This document shows positions 39,586 through 46,690 of a stretch of DNA of 49,057 nucleotides, one piece after another. Positions within the stretch are counted from its first letter, which is position 1. Every line of letters starts with the position of its first letter. Source of the stretch: Streptomyces sp. NRRL F-5123 (GTDB lineage: Bacteria; Actinomycetota; Actinomycetes; Streptomycetales; Streptomycetaceae); contig NZ_JOHY01000084.1 in the NCBI RefSeq assembly GCF_000721495.1, forward strand, positions 1 to 49,057, written 5' to 3'. The notes beneath the pieces are model-generated. The model did no database searches, was not told the DNA's origin, and was given only the letters and a program-made list of their open reading frames with translations. A program made the translations under genes and the position numbers.

Positions 39586-40775
39586 GTCCGTGCTCCGTTC
39601 CACACCACGACCGCGGTGCGGTCGTCAAGGCACTGCGGCGCGTCGAAGCCGACGTCGGCGATGAGCCGCGTTGCAGGGACCGGCAGACGCCAGGCATTCG
39701 CGAAGTACGTGTTGACGTTGCCTTCCGGGTTTGCCCACGCGTCGCCGATCCCGTCCGTGACCAGGGCGAGGGCGGCGCCGGGAGGCAGCGTGACGTAGTG
39801 GCCCCTGGCCAGTTGCGGAGTGTCCGGCAACTGCCCGGTGACCTCGTTCGAGACCACCGCCGACGTGCGGTCCTTCGGCTCGCCGGACGAGAACAGCCAC
39901 AGCGGGCCGCGCGGGTCGAGCGTCCAGGCCGAGCTGTCGCCGAGCCACGAGACCCAGGCCCTCGCGATGCCGTTCGCGTCCGGTTCGGCGAACACCGCGG
40001 TGATCAGCACGGTGGCCACGTGCGAGGTGCCGACGCCGCGTCCGGCGGCGTGCGCGGCGACAGATTCCGCGATCCGGCTGTACAGGCTCTTGATGTCGAG
40101 CCCGTCAAAGCCCACTGCTTCCAACTGCTCACGCAGCAGGGTGACGGCCTGGCTGGAGGCGGTGGTGGCGCCGGCGTCGGACCAGGCCGCGCTGGACAGG
40201 CCGTCGGCCACGGCCACGATCGCGTACCGGCTGTCCCGGCTCCGCCCGATCCGGTAGGAATCCTGCCGCGGTTCGGCGGGCTGGCCGCAGCGGTGGCCGG
40301 GCCCGACGACGGACGCCGCGCGGATGCTGAAGGCGCCGACCACGGCCTCGTCGGCGGCGATCCCGTTCTGCACCGTGCGCTCCGGCAGCAGCCACGGGTA
40401 GCCCTGGGCGCGGGCGCCCTCGCCGAAACGAGGAACGCTCAGGTCGGTCGGCCGCTCGCGCAGGAACGGCCGGGGGGCCGCGGGCCGGGCCTGCGGCGGC
40501 GCCGCTGCCGGTACGGCCGGGACCGGCGGGTTGGGCCTGGGCTCCGGTTCGGGGCGGTCCCGGTGCCGGGCGGGCGTCGCGGCGGCTCCGTACCCCAGCG
40601 TCGCCGCCGTGCCGACGACACCCACTGCGGCGAGGGCGAACGCGTTCACCAGCCGGCCATAGTGCTCGTGCGGCGTGCTGACCTCGACGAAGGCTCCGAC
40701 GACGACGGCCACGAGCAGCACCGCCCGCACCCACCCGTCCATGAGGCCGCCTTGCCGGCTGTCGGCCCGCCTCAC
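39582..40775 (-). CDS. Membrane-anchored PP2C-type protein phosphatase
   Basis: 397 residues from GTG 40,775, which overlaps the preceding stop (GTGA); ATG 40,742 is the alternative. Two hydrophobic helices (about 16-32 and 43-62) form a hairpin anchor, followed by a Pro/Ala-rich linker to ~110. The PP2C core has RQDSY (D172), ADGLSS (190-195), LGDSSAW, VTDGIGDAW and DDRTAVVVW, so the metal-binding aspartates look intact. It is translationally coupled to the kinase gene downstream, as expected for an opposing phosphatase/kinase pair with the vWA protein. Confidence 0.92.
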   Translation of the reverse strand: MRRADSRQGGLMDGWVRAVLLVAVVVGAFVEVSTPHEHYGRLVNAFALAAVGVVGTAATLGYGAAATPARHRDRPEPEPRPNPPVPAVPAAAPPQARPAAPRPFLRERPTDLSVPRFGEGARAQGYPWLLPERTVQNGIAADEAVVGAFSIRAASVVGPGHRCGQPAEPRQDSYRIGRSRDSRYAIVAVADGLSSAAWSDAGATTASSQAVTLLREQLEAVGFDGLDIKSLYSRIAESVAAHAAGRGVGTSHVATVLITAVFAEPDANGIARAWVSWLGDSSAWTLDPRGPLWLFSSGEPKDRTSAVVSNEVTGQLPDTPQLARGHYVTLPPGAALALVTDGIGDAWANPEGNVNTYFANAWRLPVPATRLIADVGFDAPQCLDDRTAVVVWNGART

Positions 40776-41188
40776 GAGCGCGCCCCGGAACCGCGGGAGT
40801 CCGGCCCGGAAGCAAAGTGCTGACTACCGTGCTGCACCGCGAACACCTCACCCGAGTGGGTCGCGGAATTGACCTGGATCTGGACGTCCGGCCTTTCCGG
40901 GGTGCGCAGCGCCGCCAGCGCCATGACGTCCCCGGCAAGAGCCGGGTTCCGGTCGAGCAGCTGGGACAGCGCCTCGGCCCAGTAGCCCACGGCTGCGCCG
41001 TCGACCGCCCCCCTGTGCGCGGTCGACGGCTGATCGAGTGCGGCGGACAGCTCGTTGCGCCGACTGCTGCGAGCTCGCGCCAGGATGTCGCTCATCAGCC
41101 TCTTCGCCTCGTGCCAGAGGTCGGTGCCCATGGCGGCGACCAGGGTGGCGGCGCCGCTCACGGCGATTTCCGCGAGTTCTTCGTTCAT
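40772..41188 (-). CDS. Small operon protein carrying the 'VFAVQHG' module
   Basis: 138 residues, ATG overlapping the cyclase-like stop (ATGA) and its own stop overlapping the PP2C start. Residues 1-90 are helical (LWHEAKRLMSDILARARSSR and so on), like a small regulatory domain. Residues ~100-138 are a short beta-like segment with GEVFAVQHGSQH and GPD. A near copy of this segment (GSVFAVEHGTMH...GPS) is found in the 77-residue protein at 45,405 in the divergent operon. No known family is recognised. Coupling to both neighbours makes it an integral part of the operon. Confidence 0.7.
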   Translation of the reverse strand: MNEELAEIAVSGAATLVAAMGTDLWHEAKRLMSDILARARSSRRNELSAALDQPSTAHRGAVDGAAVGYWAEALSQLLDRNPALAGDVMALAALRTPERPDVQIQVNSATHSGEVFAVQHGSQHFASGPDSRGSGARS

Positions 41189-41937
41189 CGCTGCGTACCC
41201 CGGTCGTTGTGGCGGACGTACTGGTTGCCGCGGAGGACGGCGAAGGCTGTGCTGTTTCCCGAGGCCTGGACGATCTGTTCCACGTTCCGCCGCCCGGGTT
41301 CTGCAGGCATTTCGCCGGCGTGGGATTCCCCGCCGGAATCGGCGCGCGGCCCTACGGGGCTGCCCGGGTACCAGAGCCAGCCCTGCGCGGCGTACTTCTT
41401 GACCCGGACGTCTGCTGCTGTGAAGGCGTCGGCGTCGAGCCCCTCGTAGCCGTGACCGACCGCCTCCTCGTAGAAGTGCTGCGAGAGGATCACGGCCACC
41501 GGCGTACCGGTGGTGCCGGCGAGGGCCGCGTTCCGCAGCGGTGCGGAGTCGAGCAGCCGGGCCAGCGCTTCGAAGGGGGCACCGGAGACGGTGCCTTCCG
41601 GGTCGATCCGGATCTCCCCCGCGTGCACCGCCGCCCGCACCCGCAGTTGGGCGTCCTGGCGGGCCTGCCGGTTGTGCCCGCGGATCCGCGTGCCCAGTTC
41701 GGGCAGCAGCGGGTGCAGCAGCCTGGCCTTGGACAGTCCGGCAGGGGCGACGAGTTGGCAGCCGTCGCCCGTGTCGACGTAGGTGAAGTCCGCGGCGTCC
41801 AGGTCCGCGAGACCGAGGGAGTCGGACAACGCGGAACGCAGAACCCTGCGGATCTCCTGCAGCCGCTGCTCGCCGCGGCCCGCGGAGTCCGCGATGTCGC
41901 ACGCCAGCAGCGCCCGGTATTCATACCTCGGATTCAC
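41185..41937 (-). CDS. Class III nucleotidyl-cyclase-like protein
   Basis: About 250 residues from GTG 41,937 (GGAGGG closely upstream; an ATG at 41,976 is possible). The class III cyclase layout is visible: the first metal Asp in LLACDIADS (D14), the hairpin YVDTGDG (D58), then RAAVHAGEI and a helix ending ALARLL where cyclases have VNxAARL. Both metal-binding aspartates are present, but the Asn of the transition-state motif is lost. It may still cyclise a nucleotide, or act as a nucleotide-binding sensor. It is the first gene of the six-gene operon and is divergent from a CRP/FNR-type gene, which suggests a cyclic-nucleotide circuit (inference). Confidence 0.75.
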   Translation of the reverse strand: MNPRYEYRALLACDIADSAGRGEQRLQEIRRVLRSALSDSLGLADLDAADFTYVDTGDGCQLVAPAGLSKARLLHPLLPELGTRIRGHNRQARQDAQLRVRAAVHAGEIRIDPEGTVSGAPFEALARLLDSAPLRNAALAGTTGTPVAVILSQHFYEEAVGHGYEGLDADAFTAADVRVKKYAAQGWLWYPGSPVGPRADSGGESHAGEMPAEPGRRNVEQIVQASGNSTAFAVLRGNQYVRHNDRGTQR

Positions 41938-42110
41938 AATCCCTCCGCGATCACGACGGGGCCGAAATTCGCGCACCGATTCGCCGACTTCCCGGTTCTC
42001 CGGTGCCGTTCCCGATGGTTGACGGGATCGTAGAGGAGGGGTCCCGGCGGAGAACCGCTACTAATACCGCTTGTGCCGCTTCGGGCGGACGAGGAAGAGA
42101 GGTACGGCCG
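41938..42110. promoter_or_regulatory. Divergent promoter region, cyclase-like operon / CRP-type gene
   Basis: 173-bp spacer that must drive both operons. It contains TTGACG at ~42,017 and a TAATAC hexamer at ~42,064, but their spacing is not a textbook promoter. No clear TGTGA-N6-TCACA site is visible. The CRP-type gene has AGAGAGG 8 nt before its ATG. Confidence 0.4.
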
Positions 42111-42869
42111 ATGAGCAACACACCGGTTCGCCGGACCGCGTCCTACTGGCCGCCGACCGGGCTGCTGGGCCGGGTCGACGAGGCCGACCGCGCAATCCTG
42201 CTCGGGCTCGGCCACCGTGTGGTCTACCCGGCCGGCCAGATCGCCATCCGGGAGGCCGACACCTCGGACTTCGCGCTGCTCCTGCTCGGCGGCACGGTGA
42301 AGGTCACCGCGCACGCACAGGACGGCCGCGAGGCGCTGCTGGCCGTGCGGATGGCCGGGGATCTGGTGGGGGAACTCGCCGGAATCGACGGTCAGCCGCG
42401 CGTCGGCACCGTGACCGCCTGCGGCAGGGTGCTGGCCCGCTACATCCTGCGCTCCGAACTGCTGGAGTGCACAAGGCAGCACCCTGCCGTAGGGCAGGCG
42501 ATCGGGGCGAGCGTGGTGGCCAAGCTGCGCACGGCAACCGGCCGGATCGTCGACTTCACCGGCTGCGACGTGCTCGGGCGGCTCGCCAGGATCCTGTACC
42601 ACCTGGCCGTCACCTACCGGCTTCCCGGCCGTCGAGACGCCCAGCTTCCGCTGTCGCAACCGGAGATGGCCACCCTGGTCGGTGCTGCCGAGTCGTCGAT
42701 CCACAAGGCGCTGCGCGCGCTGCGGGCGTCGGGCGTGATCGTGACCGGCTACCGCAGGATCACCATCCTCGACCTCGAACACCTCGCCCGGATCGCCGCC
42801 GAGGCCGCCCCGCCGGGGGGCTTCGCAGCCGTGCCGCCGGATCGCCGGCGGACTTCGCCAATCACGTAG
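42111..42869 (+). CDS. CRP/FNR-family transcriptional regulator
   Basis: 252 residues. Residues ~15-130 form the cyclic-nucleotide-binding beta barrel. The phosphate-binding cassette reads GELAGIDGQPRVGTV, keeping the Glu and the phosphate-binding Arg of CRP proteins. A long dimer helix follows (~130-160), then a winged helix with the recognition region LSQPEMATLVGAAESSIHKA at ~185-205. It is divergent from the cyclase-like gene and upstream of the STAND-like ATPase on the same strand. It may respond to the product of the cyclase-like protein and control one or both operons (inference). Confidence 0.92.
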   Translation: MSNTPVRRTASYWPPTGLLGRVDEADRAILLGLGHRVVYPAGQIAIREADTSDFALLLLGGTVKVTAHAQDGREALLAVRMAGDLVGELAGIDGQPRVGTVTACGRVLARYILRSELLECTRQHPAVGQAIGASVVAKLRTATGRIVDFTGCDVLGRLARILYHLAVTYRLPGRRDAQLPLSQPEMATLVGAAESSIHKALRALRASGVIVTGYRRITILDLEHLARIAAEAAPPGGFAAVPPDRRRTSPIT

Positions 42870-42951
42870 AAGCACCGGGTTCGCGCGACGAGCCGGTGCC
42901 AGCCTGACCGGGCGCCGGGGATCCGCGCGTGGGAGAAAACGAGGAAGCAAG

Positions 42952-45372
42952 ATGGCAGACAACAGCGGAGCTCAGGACGCATCCGGCCCGGTCCGGGCAG
43001 ACAACGTGTCCGGAATGATGATCGTGGGCAGCGGAAACACCGTCAACCACCTCGCACTCAACCTCAACGCCGAGTACGGCTCGACCGTCACCGTGCACGC
43101 CGGACCGCTGCCCGCTCCGGTCAAGCGCCAGCCGATCTCCCAGCTCCCGCGCTCCGCCGCCGATCCGCTGATCGGACGCGACGAGGACCTGCGGGTGCTG
43201 CAGGAAGCCGTCCGAGCAGGCAAGTTGGTGCAGATCTGGGGCGCGTCCGGCATCGGCAAGAGTGTGCTGCTGCGCCACCTCGCCCGCACCTTGCCGCGCG
43301 GGGCCGACGGGGTGGCCTACATCGAAGCCGGCGGCCGCACGGCTGACGACATCGCCCAGGCGATCTTCGACATCAGCTTCGACGCCCCGAACTACAAGCC
43401 GTCGCCCGAGGTGCTGAAGGAGCACCTCAAGCAACTGCGGCTGCGGATCTACCTGGACGACACCGGACTCGACGGGACGGACCTACGCCGGCTCCTCGAC
43501 CTGGCCCAGCACTCCACCTTCGTCTTCACCTCGCAGCAGCTGTCCGCGGTCGACGGCGTCCAGGCGGTCCAGCTCAAAGGGCTCACGGCCCCGGCAGCGG
43601 CGAAACTGGTGGCGACGCTGCTCGGCCGCGAACTGCGGACCGACGAGGCGTCGACCGTGGACGCGCTGTGCGACGTGGTGGACGGCAGCCCGCTCCAGCT
43701 GCGGCGCATCGCCTCGTCGGCAGCGGGCGGAGCGGGCCTGCCGGGTGTCACCCAGCTCCCCGAGCTGATTCCCGCGCTGGTGAGGAGGCTTGAGCCGCGG
43801 GAGCACGACCTGATGCACCTGCTCGGTTCGCTGTCCGGCGCCGAGCTGGCCGCCCGGCATCTCAACGATCTGCTCGGACATCCGGACAGCGACGCGGTCG
43901 CCGACAGCCTGGTGCGCCGCGGCCTGCTGCTCGCCTCGGAGACCGGCTACAGCTGTCCGCCGGATGTCGCCGAGTACGTGCTGACGAGCCGGGGGACGGA
44001 GTTCCCCGCCGACCGGCTCTGCCGGGAGCTCACCGAGTGGGTCCGGGCCAGGGGCACCACCCCGGACGACGTCGCGGCACACTTCCAGGCCCTGGACGTC
44101 GCGGTGGTGCGGGCGGAGCAGAGGGGACACCCGGAGCTCGGCGTGGCGCTGGTCCGCGCCGCTTCGCCCAAGCTGGCGCTCTCGCGGCAGTTCGACGCGT
44201 GGGGTTGCCTGCTCGGAGCCGGCTGGTCGGCGGCGAGGAGCGCGGAGGACACGCAGGGCGAGGAGTTCTTCGTGCGCGAGGCCGACACCCGGAAGCGGGC
44301 GATCGGCCGGGCTGCACTGAAGGCGGGCTTGGTAGTCGAGGCGGGTGTGCTGGTGCACGAACTCCTCGCGCTGCGGGCCCATTCGGCCGTGCAACAGGTC
44401 GCCCACACGGCGTCGACCGTCGCGCATCCGGCCTCCGCAATCGTCCAGGGGCACGCCGCGGCTCACACGTCGACCGCCGCGCATACCGCGGCCCACGTGT
44501 CCAACGCCGCGCATACCGCGGTCCACACGTCCGCCGCTGCGGCTCACCTGCCCACGGCCGCCGCCAGGCCGGTGTTCGACCTCTCCCAGCCCGCCCAGCA
44601 CGCGCAGGCCGCGACCCATGTGGCCAATGCGCACTCCACTGCTGCACAGATCCGGCCGCGGGTCGATCTTTCGCACGCGCACACGTCTCTCTCCCCGTCG
44701 TCGCATGCCGCAACCACGACCACGACGGCGACCGGCGGAGCCCACACGGCGGCCACCACCGTTGCGGTGGGTGCCAAGGGCGGAATGTCGGCACTCGCCG
44801 TCGCCTGCACCTTCGGCTTCGTAGCTGTGCTCGGCGTGGGTGTCACGGCGTACGAGAACCACCGGCCGGACCCGTCCCCCGTCGCCGCACCGACCGTCGT
44901 CGACACGCTGGACCAGGAATACGTCGGTACGCAGGACCCGGCCTACGACACCCCGGATTCCGTCGATCCCGTCTGCGCGACCCTGATCTCGGACCTGCCG
45001 CCGGGGATCGGGCAGTTCAGCGCCGACGCCTCCAGCGCGTCCGACGCGATGGCCTCGTACAACAGCGCCATGGACGACTACAACGCGGGCCAGGCGTACG
45101 CCCCTCCCGACCCCAGCACGGTGTTTTCCCAGGTCAGCACCGTCATCAACGACCTGAGCGCCATCGACTCCACGTTGCAGGAGGCCATGGCACAGGCCCA
45201 GGACGATTCCCTGAAAACGGACCTCGACAGCATGCTGACCCCTGTCCAGCAGATGGAGAGCCTGTACCAGTCGTACGCGGACTCCCCGAGCGGTACCGAC
45301 TTCGACACGTCGAGCCAGGGCGTTGCGATGCTCTCGGCCGCCGACAGCCTCGACACCGACTGCGGCGAATGA
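42952..45372 (+). CDS. Membrane-spanning STAND-like P-loop ATPase with His/Ala/Thr repeat linker
   Basis: 806 residues, ATG behind GAGGAAGC. Residues ~15-50 carry a short beta module (DNVSGMMIVGSGNTVNHLAL). The P-loop GASGIGKS is at 97-104 and Walker B RIYLDD at 165-170, followed by an ARC/winged-helix-like helical part to ~480; this is the STAND/NACHT-type layout. Residues ~480-605 are low-complexity, His/Ala/Thr-rich, with a ten-residue repeat. A transmembrane helix lies at ~611-633. The C-terminal ~170 residues have two cysteines (~676 and near the end) and a helical region, probably outside the cell. STAND ATPases are usually cytoplasmic switches; the membrane anchor and outer domain are unusual. 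The 77-residue partner gene follows after 32 nt. Confidence 0.85.
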   Translation: MADNSGAQDASGPVRADNVSGMMIVGSGNTVNHLALNLNAEYGSTVTVHAGPLPAPVKRQPISQLPRSAADPLIGRDEDLRVLQEAVRAGKLVQIWGASGIGKSVLLRHLARTLPRGADGVAYIEAGGRTADDIAQAIFDISFDAPNYKPSPEVLKEHLKQLRLRIYLDDTGLDGTDLRRLLDLAQHSTFVFTSQQLSAVDGVQAVQLKGLTAPAAAKLVATLLGRELRTDEASTVDALCDVVDGSPLQLRRIASSAAGGAGLPGVTQLPELIPALVRRLEPREHDLMHLLGSLSGAELAARHLNDLLGHPDSDAVADSLVRRGLLLASETGYSCPPDVAEYVLTSRGTEFPADRLCRELTEWVRARGTTPDDVAAHFQALDVAVVRAEQRGHPELGVALVRAASPKLALSRQFDAWGCLLGAGWSAARSAEDTQGEEFFVREADTRKRAIGRAALKAGLVVEAGVLVHELLALRAHSAVQQVAHTASTVAHPASAIVQGHAAAHTSTAAHTAAHVSNAAHTAVHTSAAAAHLPTAAARPVFDLSQPAQHAQAATHVANAHSTAAQIRPRVDLSHAHTSLSPSSHAATTTTTATGGAHTAATTVAVGAKGGMSALAVACTFGFVAVLGVGVTAYENHRPDPSPVAAPTVVDTLDQEYVGTQDPAYDTPDSVDPVCATLISDLPPGIGQFSADASSASDAMASYNSAMDDYNAGQAYAPPDPSTVFSQVSTVINDLSAIDSTLQEAMAQAQDDSLKTDLDSMLTPVQQMESLYQSYADSPSGTDFDTSSQGVAMLSAADSLDTDCGE
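44461..44550. repeat. 30-bp in-frame tandem repeat inside the ATPase gene
   Basis: Three 30-bp units (44,461-44,490; 44,491-44,520; 44,521-44,550) encode AHTSTAAHTA, AHVSNAAHTA and VHTSAAAAHL. The unit length is a multiple of three, so copy-number change would keep the frame. A fourth, more diverged unit may lie at 44,431-44,460. Confidence 0.8.
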
Positions 45373-45404
45373 CCTCCCTGCAACCCGCCCACGAGAGGCC
45401 GAAC

Positions 45405-45638
45405 ATGCCTACGGAACCCGGACACCGGGACATCAACGTCGGAGACGTCTCCGGCACCTTCGTCGTCGGCGACGACAACCACGTGACGAGCACGACGCAT
45501 TGCCCCGGGCATTCCCAACCGCACCAGCAGAACTCCGCGGAGGGCCAGGGGTCCGTCTTCGCCGTCGAACACGGGACCATGCACGTCACCTACAACTCCG
45601 GACCCTCCCGCGAAATCGCCGGTGACGCCGGGGACTGA
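45405..45638 (+). CDS. 77-residue protein combining modules shared with the ATPase and the 138-residue protein
   Basis: ATG behind GAGAGG, 32 nt after the ATPase gene. Residues 8-32 (INVGDVSGTFVVGDDNHV) resemble the N-terminal beta module of the ATPase (DNVSGMMIVGSGNTV). Residues 47-68 (GSVFAVEHGTMHVTYNSGPS) resemble the C-terminal segment of the small protein at 40,772 (GEVFAVQHGSQH). A Cys/His/Gln-rich stretch lies between. Short 'VSGxxVVGDxNxV' peptides are frequent in actinomycete signalling and conflict loci. No enzymatic motif. Possibly an adaptor bridging the two operons' products (inference). Confidence 0.7.
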   Translation: MPTEPGHRDINVGDVSGTFVVGDDNHVTSTTHCPGHSQPHQQNSAEGQGSVFAVEHGTMHVTYNSGPSREIAGDAGD

Positions 45639-45700
45639 GCAACGCCGCGTGCCTCGGCCGACGTTCGGCCGGGGCACGCAGCGCCGTGCTCCGCTCAGTC
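45633..45700. terminator. Nested bidirectional terminator between convergent genes
   Basis: Outer arms GACTGAGC (45,633-45,640) and GCTCAGTC (45,693-45,700) enclose an inner 14-bp stem (45,647-45,660 with 45,666-45,679, one G-T pair). The outer arms contain the stop codons of both convergent genes, so they overlap the ends of the 77-residue and FHA genes. Confidence 0.75.
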
Positions 45701-46489
45701 CCGTTCGGCCAGCAGTTCCAGGTCCTGGGTGTTCAGTGTCGCAGTCTTCAGCAGTTCCCTGATCAGGTTGACGCTGAGCACCGAGCCGACCGGTTCGCCG
45801 ACCTCGTCGCGCAGCAGCCCGCGCACGCCCCGCCGGTGCAGCCGCTCGCGTACGTCCTCGACCGTGTTCGCGACCGACTTGTAGGTCCAGGACTTGGCGG
45901 CGTAAGGCGAGGCGTTGGCCAGACGGGCAGTCTCTTCCCAGGTCAGCGGGAGTGGGAAGGTGTCGTGGCCCTCCAAATAGCGCCGGGCGAGCGCGGTGAG
46001 CACCAGTCGCTCCTGGGGGGAGAGTTCGTAGACTGTCTCGGGATCCACGGTCTTCGCACTGCTCGTGGCGCGCGGGTGCCGGTCGTCCTGGTCGACGACG
46101 CGGACCTCCACCAGGTGCGAACGCTGCTTGGACGAGTTGATCACCAGCGGGGTGTACCCGGATGCGATGATCCGCTTGTGGCCGGTGAGCATAAGCGCTC
46201 CGTCGGGCAGTTCGATCGGCAGGCTGCCGGTATTGGCCAGCCACCACTCGCCGCCCACACCCGTGCAGGTGAATACGCCGTGCCGGCGGCTGACGGTCGG
46301 GTCGTCGACACCGACTGCCACATGCACGTCCTCGCGGTCGCGCCCGAACAGCAGCGTGTACCGGCGCGGCGGCACGGCGTACCCGCCTTCCGGACCCAGC
46401 ACGAAGATCGTGCCGGGCGGCGCCGAGGGCACCCTGCCGGAGGGACTCCCCGGCGGCAGTATCTGGGGTGGGAAGTTTCCGGACTTCAT
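45695..46489 (-). CDS. FHA-domain protein with a C-terminal helix-turn-helix-like region
   Basis: 264 residues from ATG 46,489 with GGAGG 9 nt upstream. Residues ~25-120 form the forkhead-associated domain: YTLLFGRDREDVHVAV followed by TVSRRHGVF, giving the Gly-Arg and Ser-x-x-His residues that contact phosphothreonine. Residues ~150-240 (LSPQERLVLTALARRYL, then LTWEETARLAN and VEDVRERL) look like a winged or sigma-4-like helical domain. It is divergent from the transmembrane Ser/Thr kinase at 46,691, the likely source of the phosphothreonine it reads. It may link kinase activity to transcription. Confidence 0.88.
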   Translation of the reverse strand: MKSGNFPPQILPPGSPSGRVPSAPPGTIFVLGPEGGYAVPPRRYTLLFGRDREDVHVAVGVDDPTVSRRHGVFTCTGVGGEWWLANTGSLPIELPDGALMLTGHKRIIASGYTPLVINSSKQRSHLVEVRVVDQDDRHPRATSSAKTVDPETVYELSPQERLVLTALARRYLEGHDTFPLPLTWEETARLANASPYAAKSWTYKSVANTVEDVRERLHRRGVRGLLRDEVGEPVGSVLSVNLIRELLKTATLNTQDLELLAERD

Positions 46490-46690
46490 TTCACAGACCT
46501 CCGGCTCGGGTCGCGCCAGTGTATGAGCGCACTGCGAGGACCGGTCCTCCCGCCGCATTCGGCGCGCGGATATCGGAAATGTGTGGGTCCTGTACGTCGG
46601 CCGCGCGCGTCCGCCGCCAACGCGTATCGTGTGGCCCCGGTTTGGGCGACGACATGCCCGCCGTGAGCGCGAGCAGCCGAGGAACCGCTG
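46490..46690. promoter_or_regulatory. Divergent promoter spacer, FHA gene / kinase gene
   Basis: 201 bp between divergent starts. No gene. TATCGT at ~46,624 is a possible -10 element for the kinase gene; no convincing -35 or operator dyad was seen. Confidence 0.35.

Noticed and set aside
44461..44550. Tandem repeat as a CRISPR array
   Set aside because: Units are contiguous without spacers, lie in frame inside a gene, and no cas genes are present.
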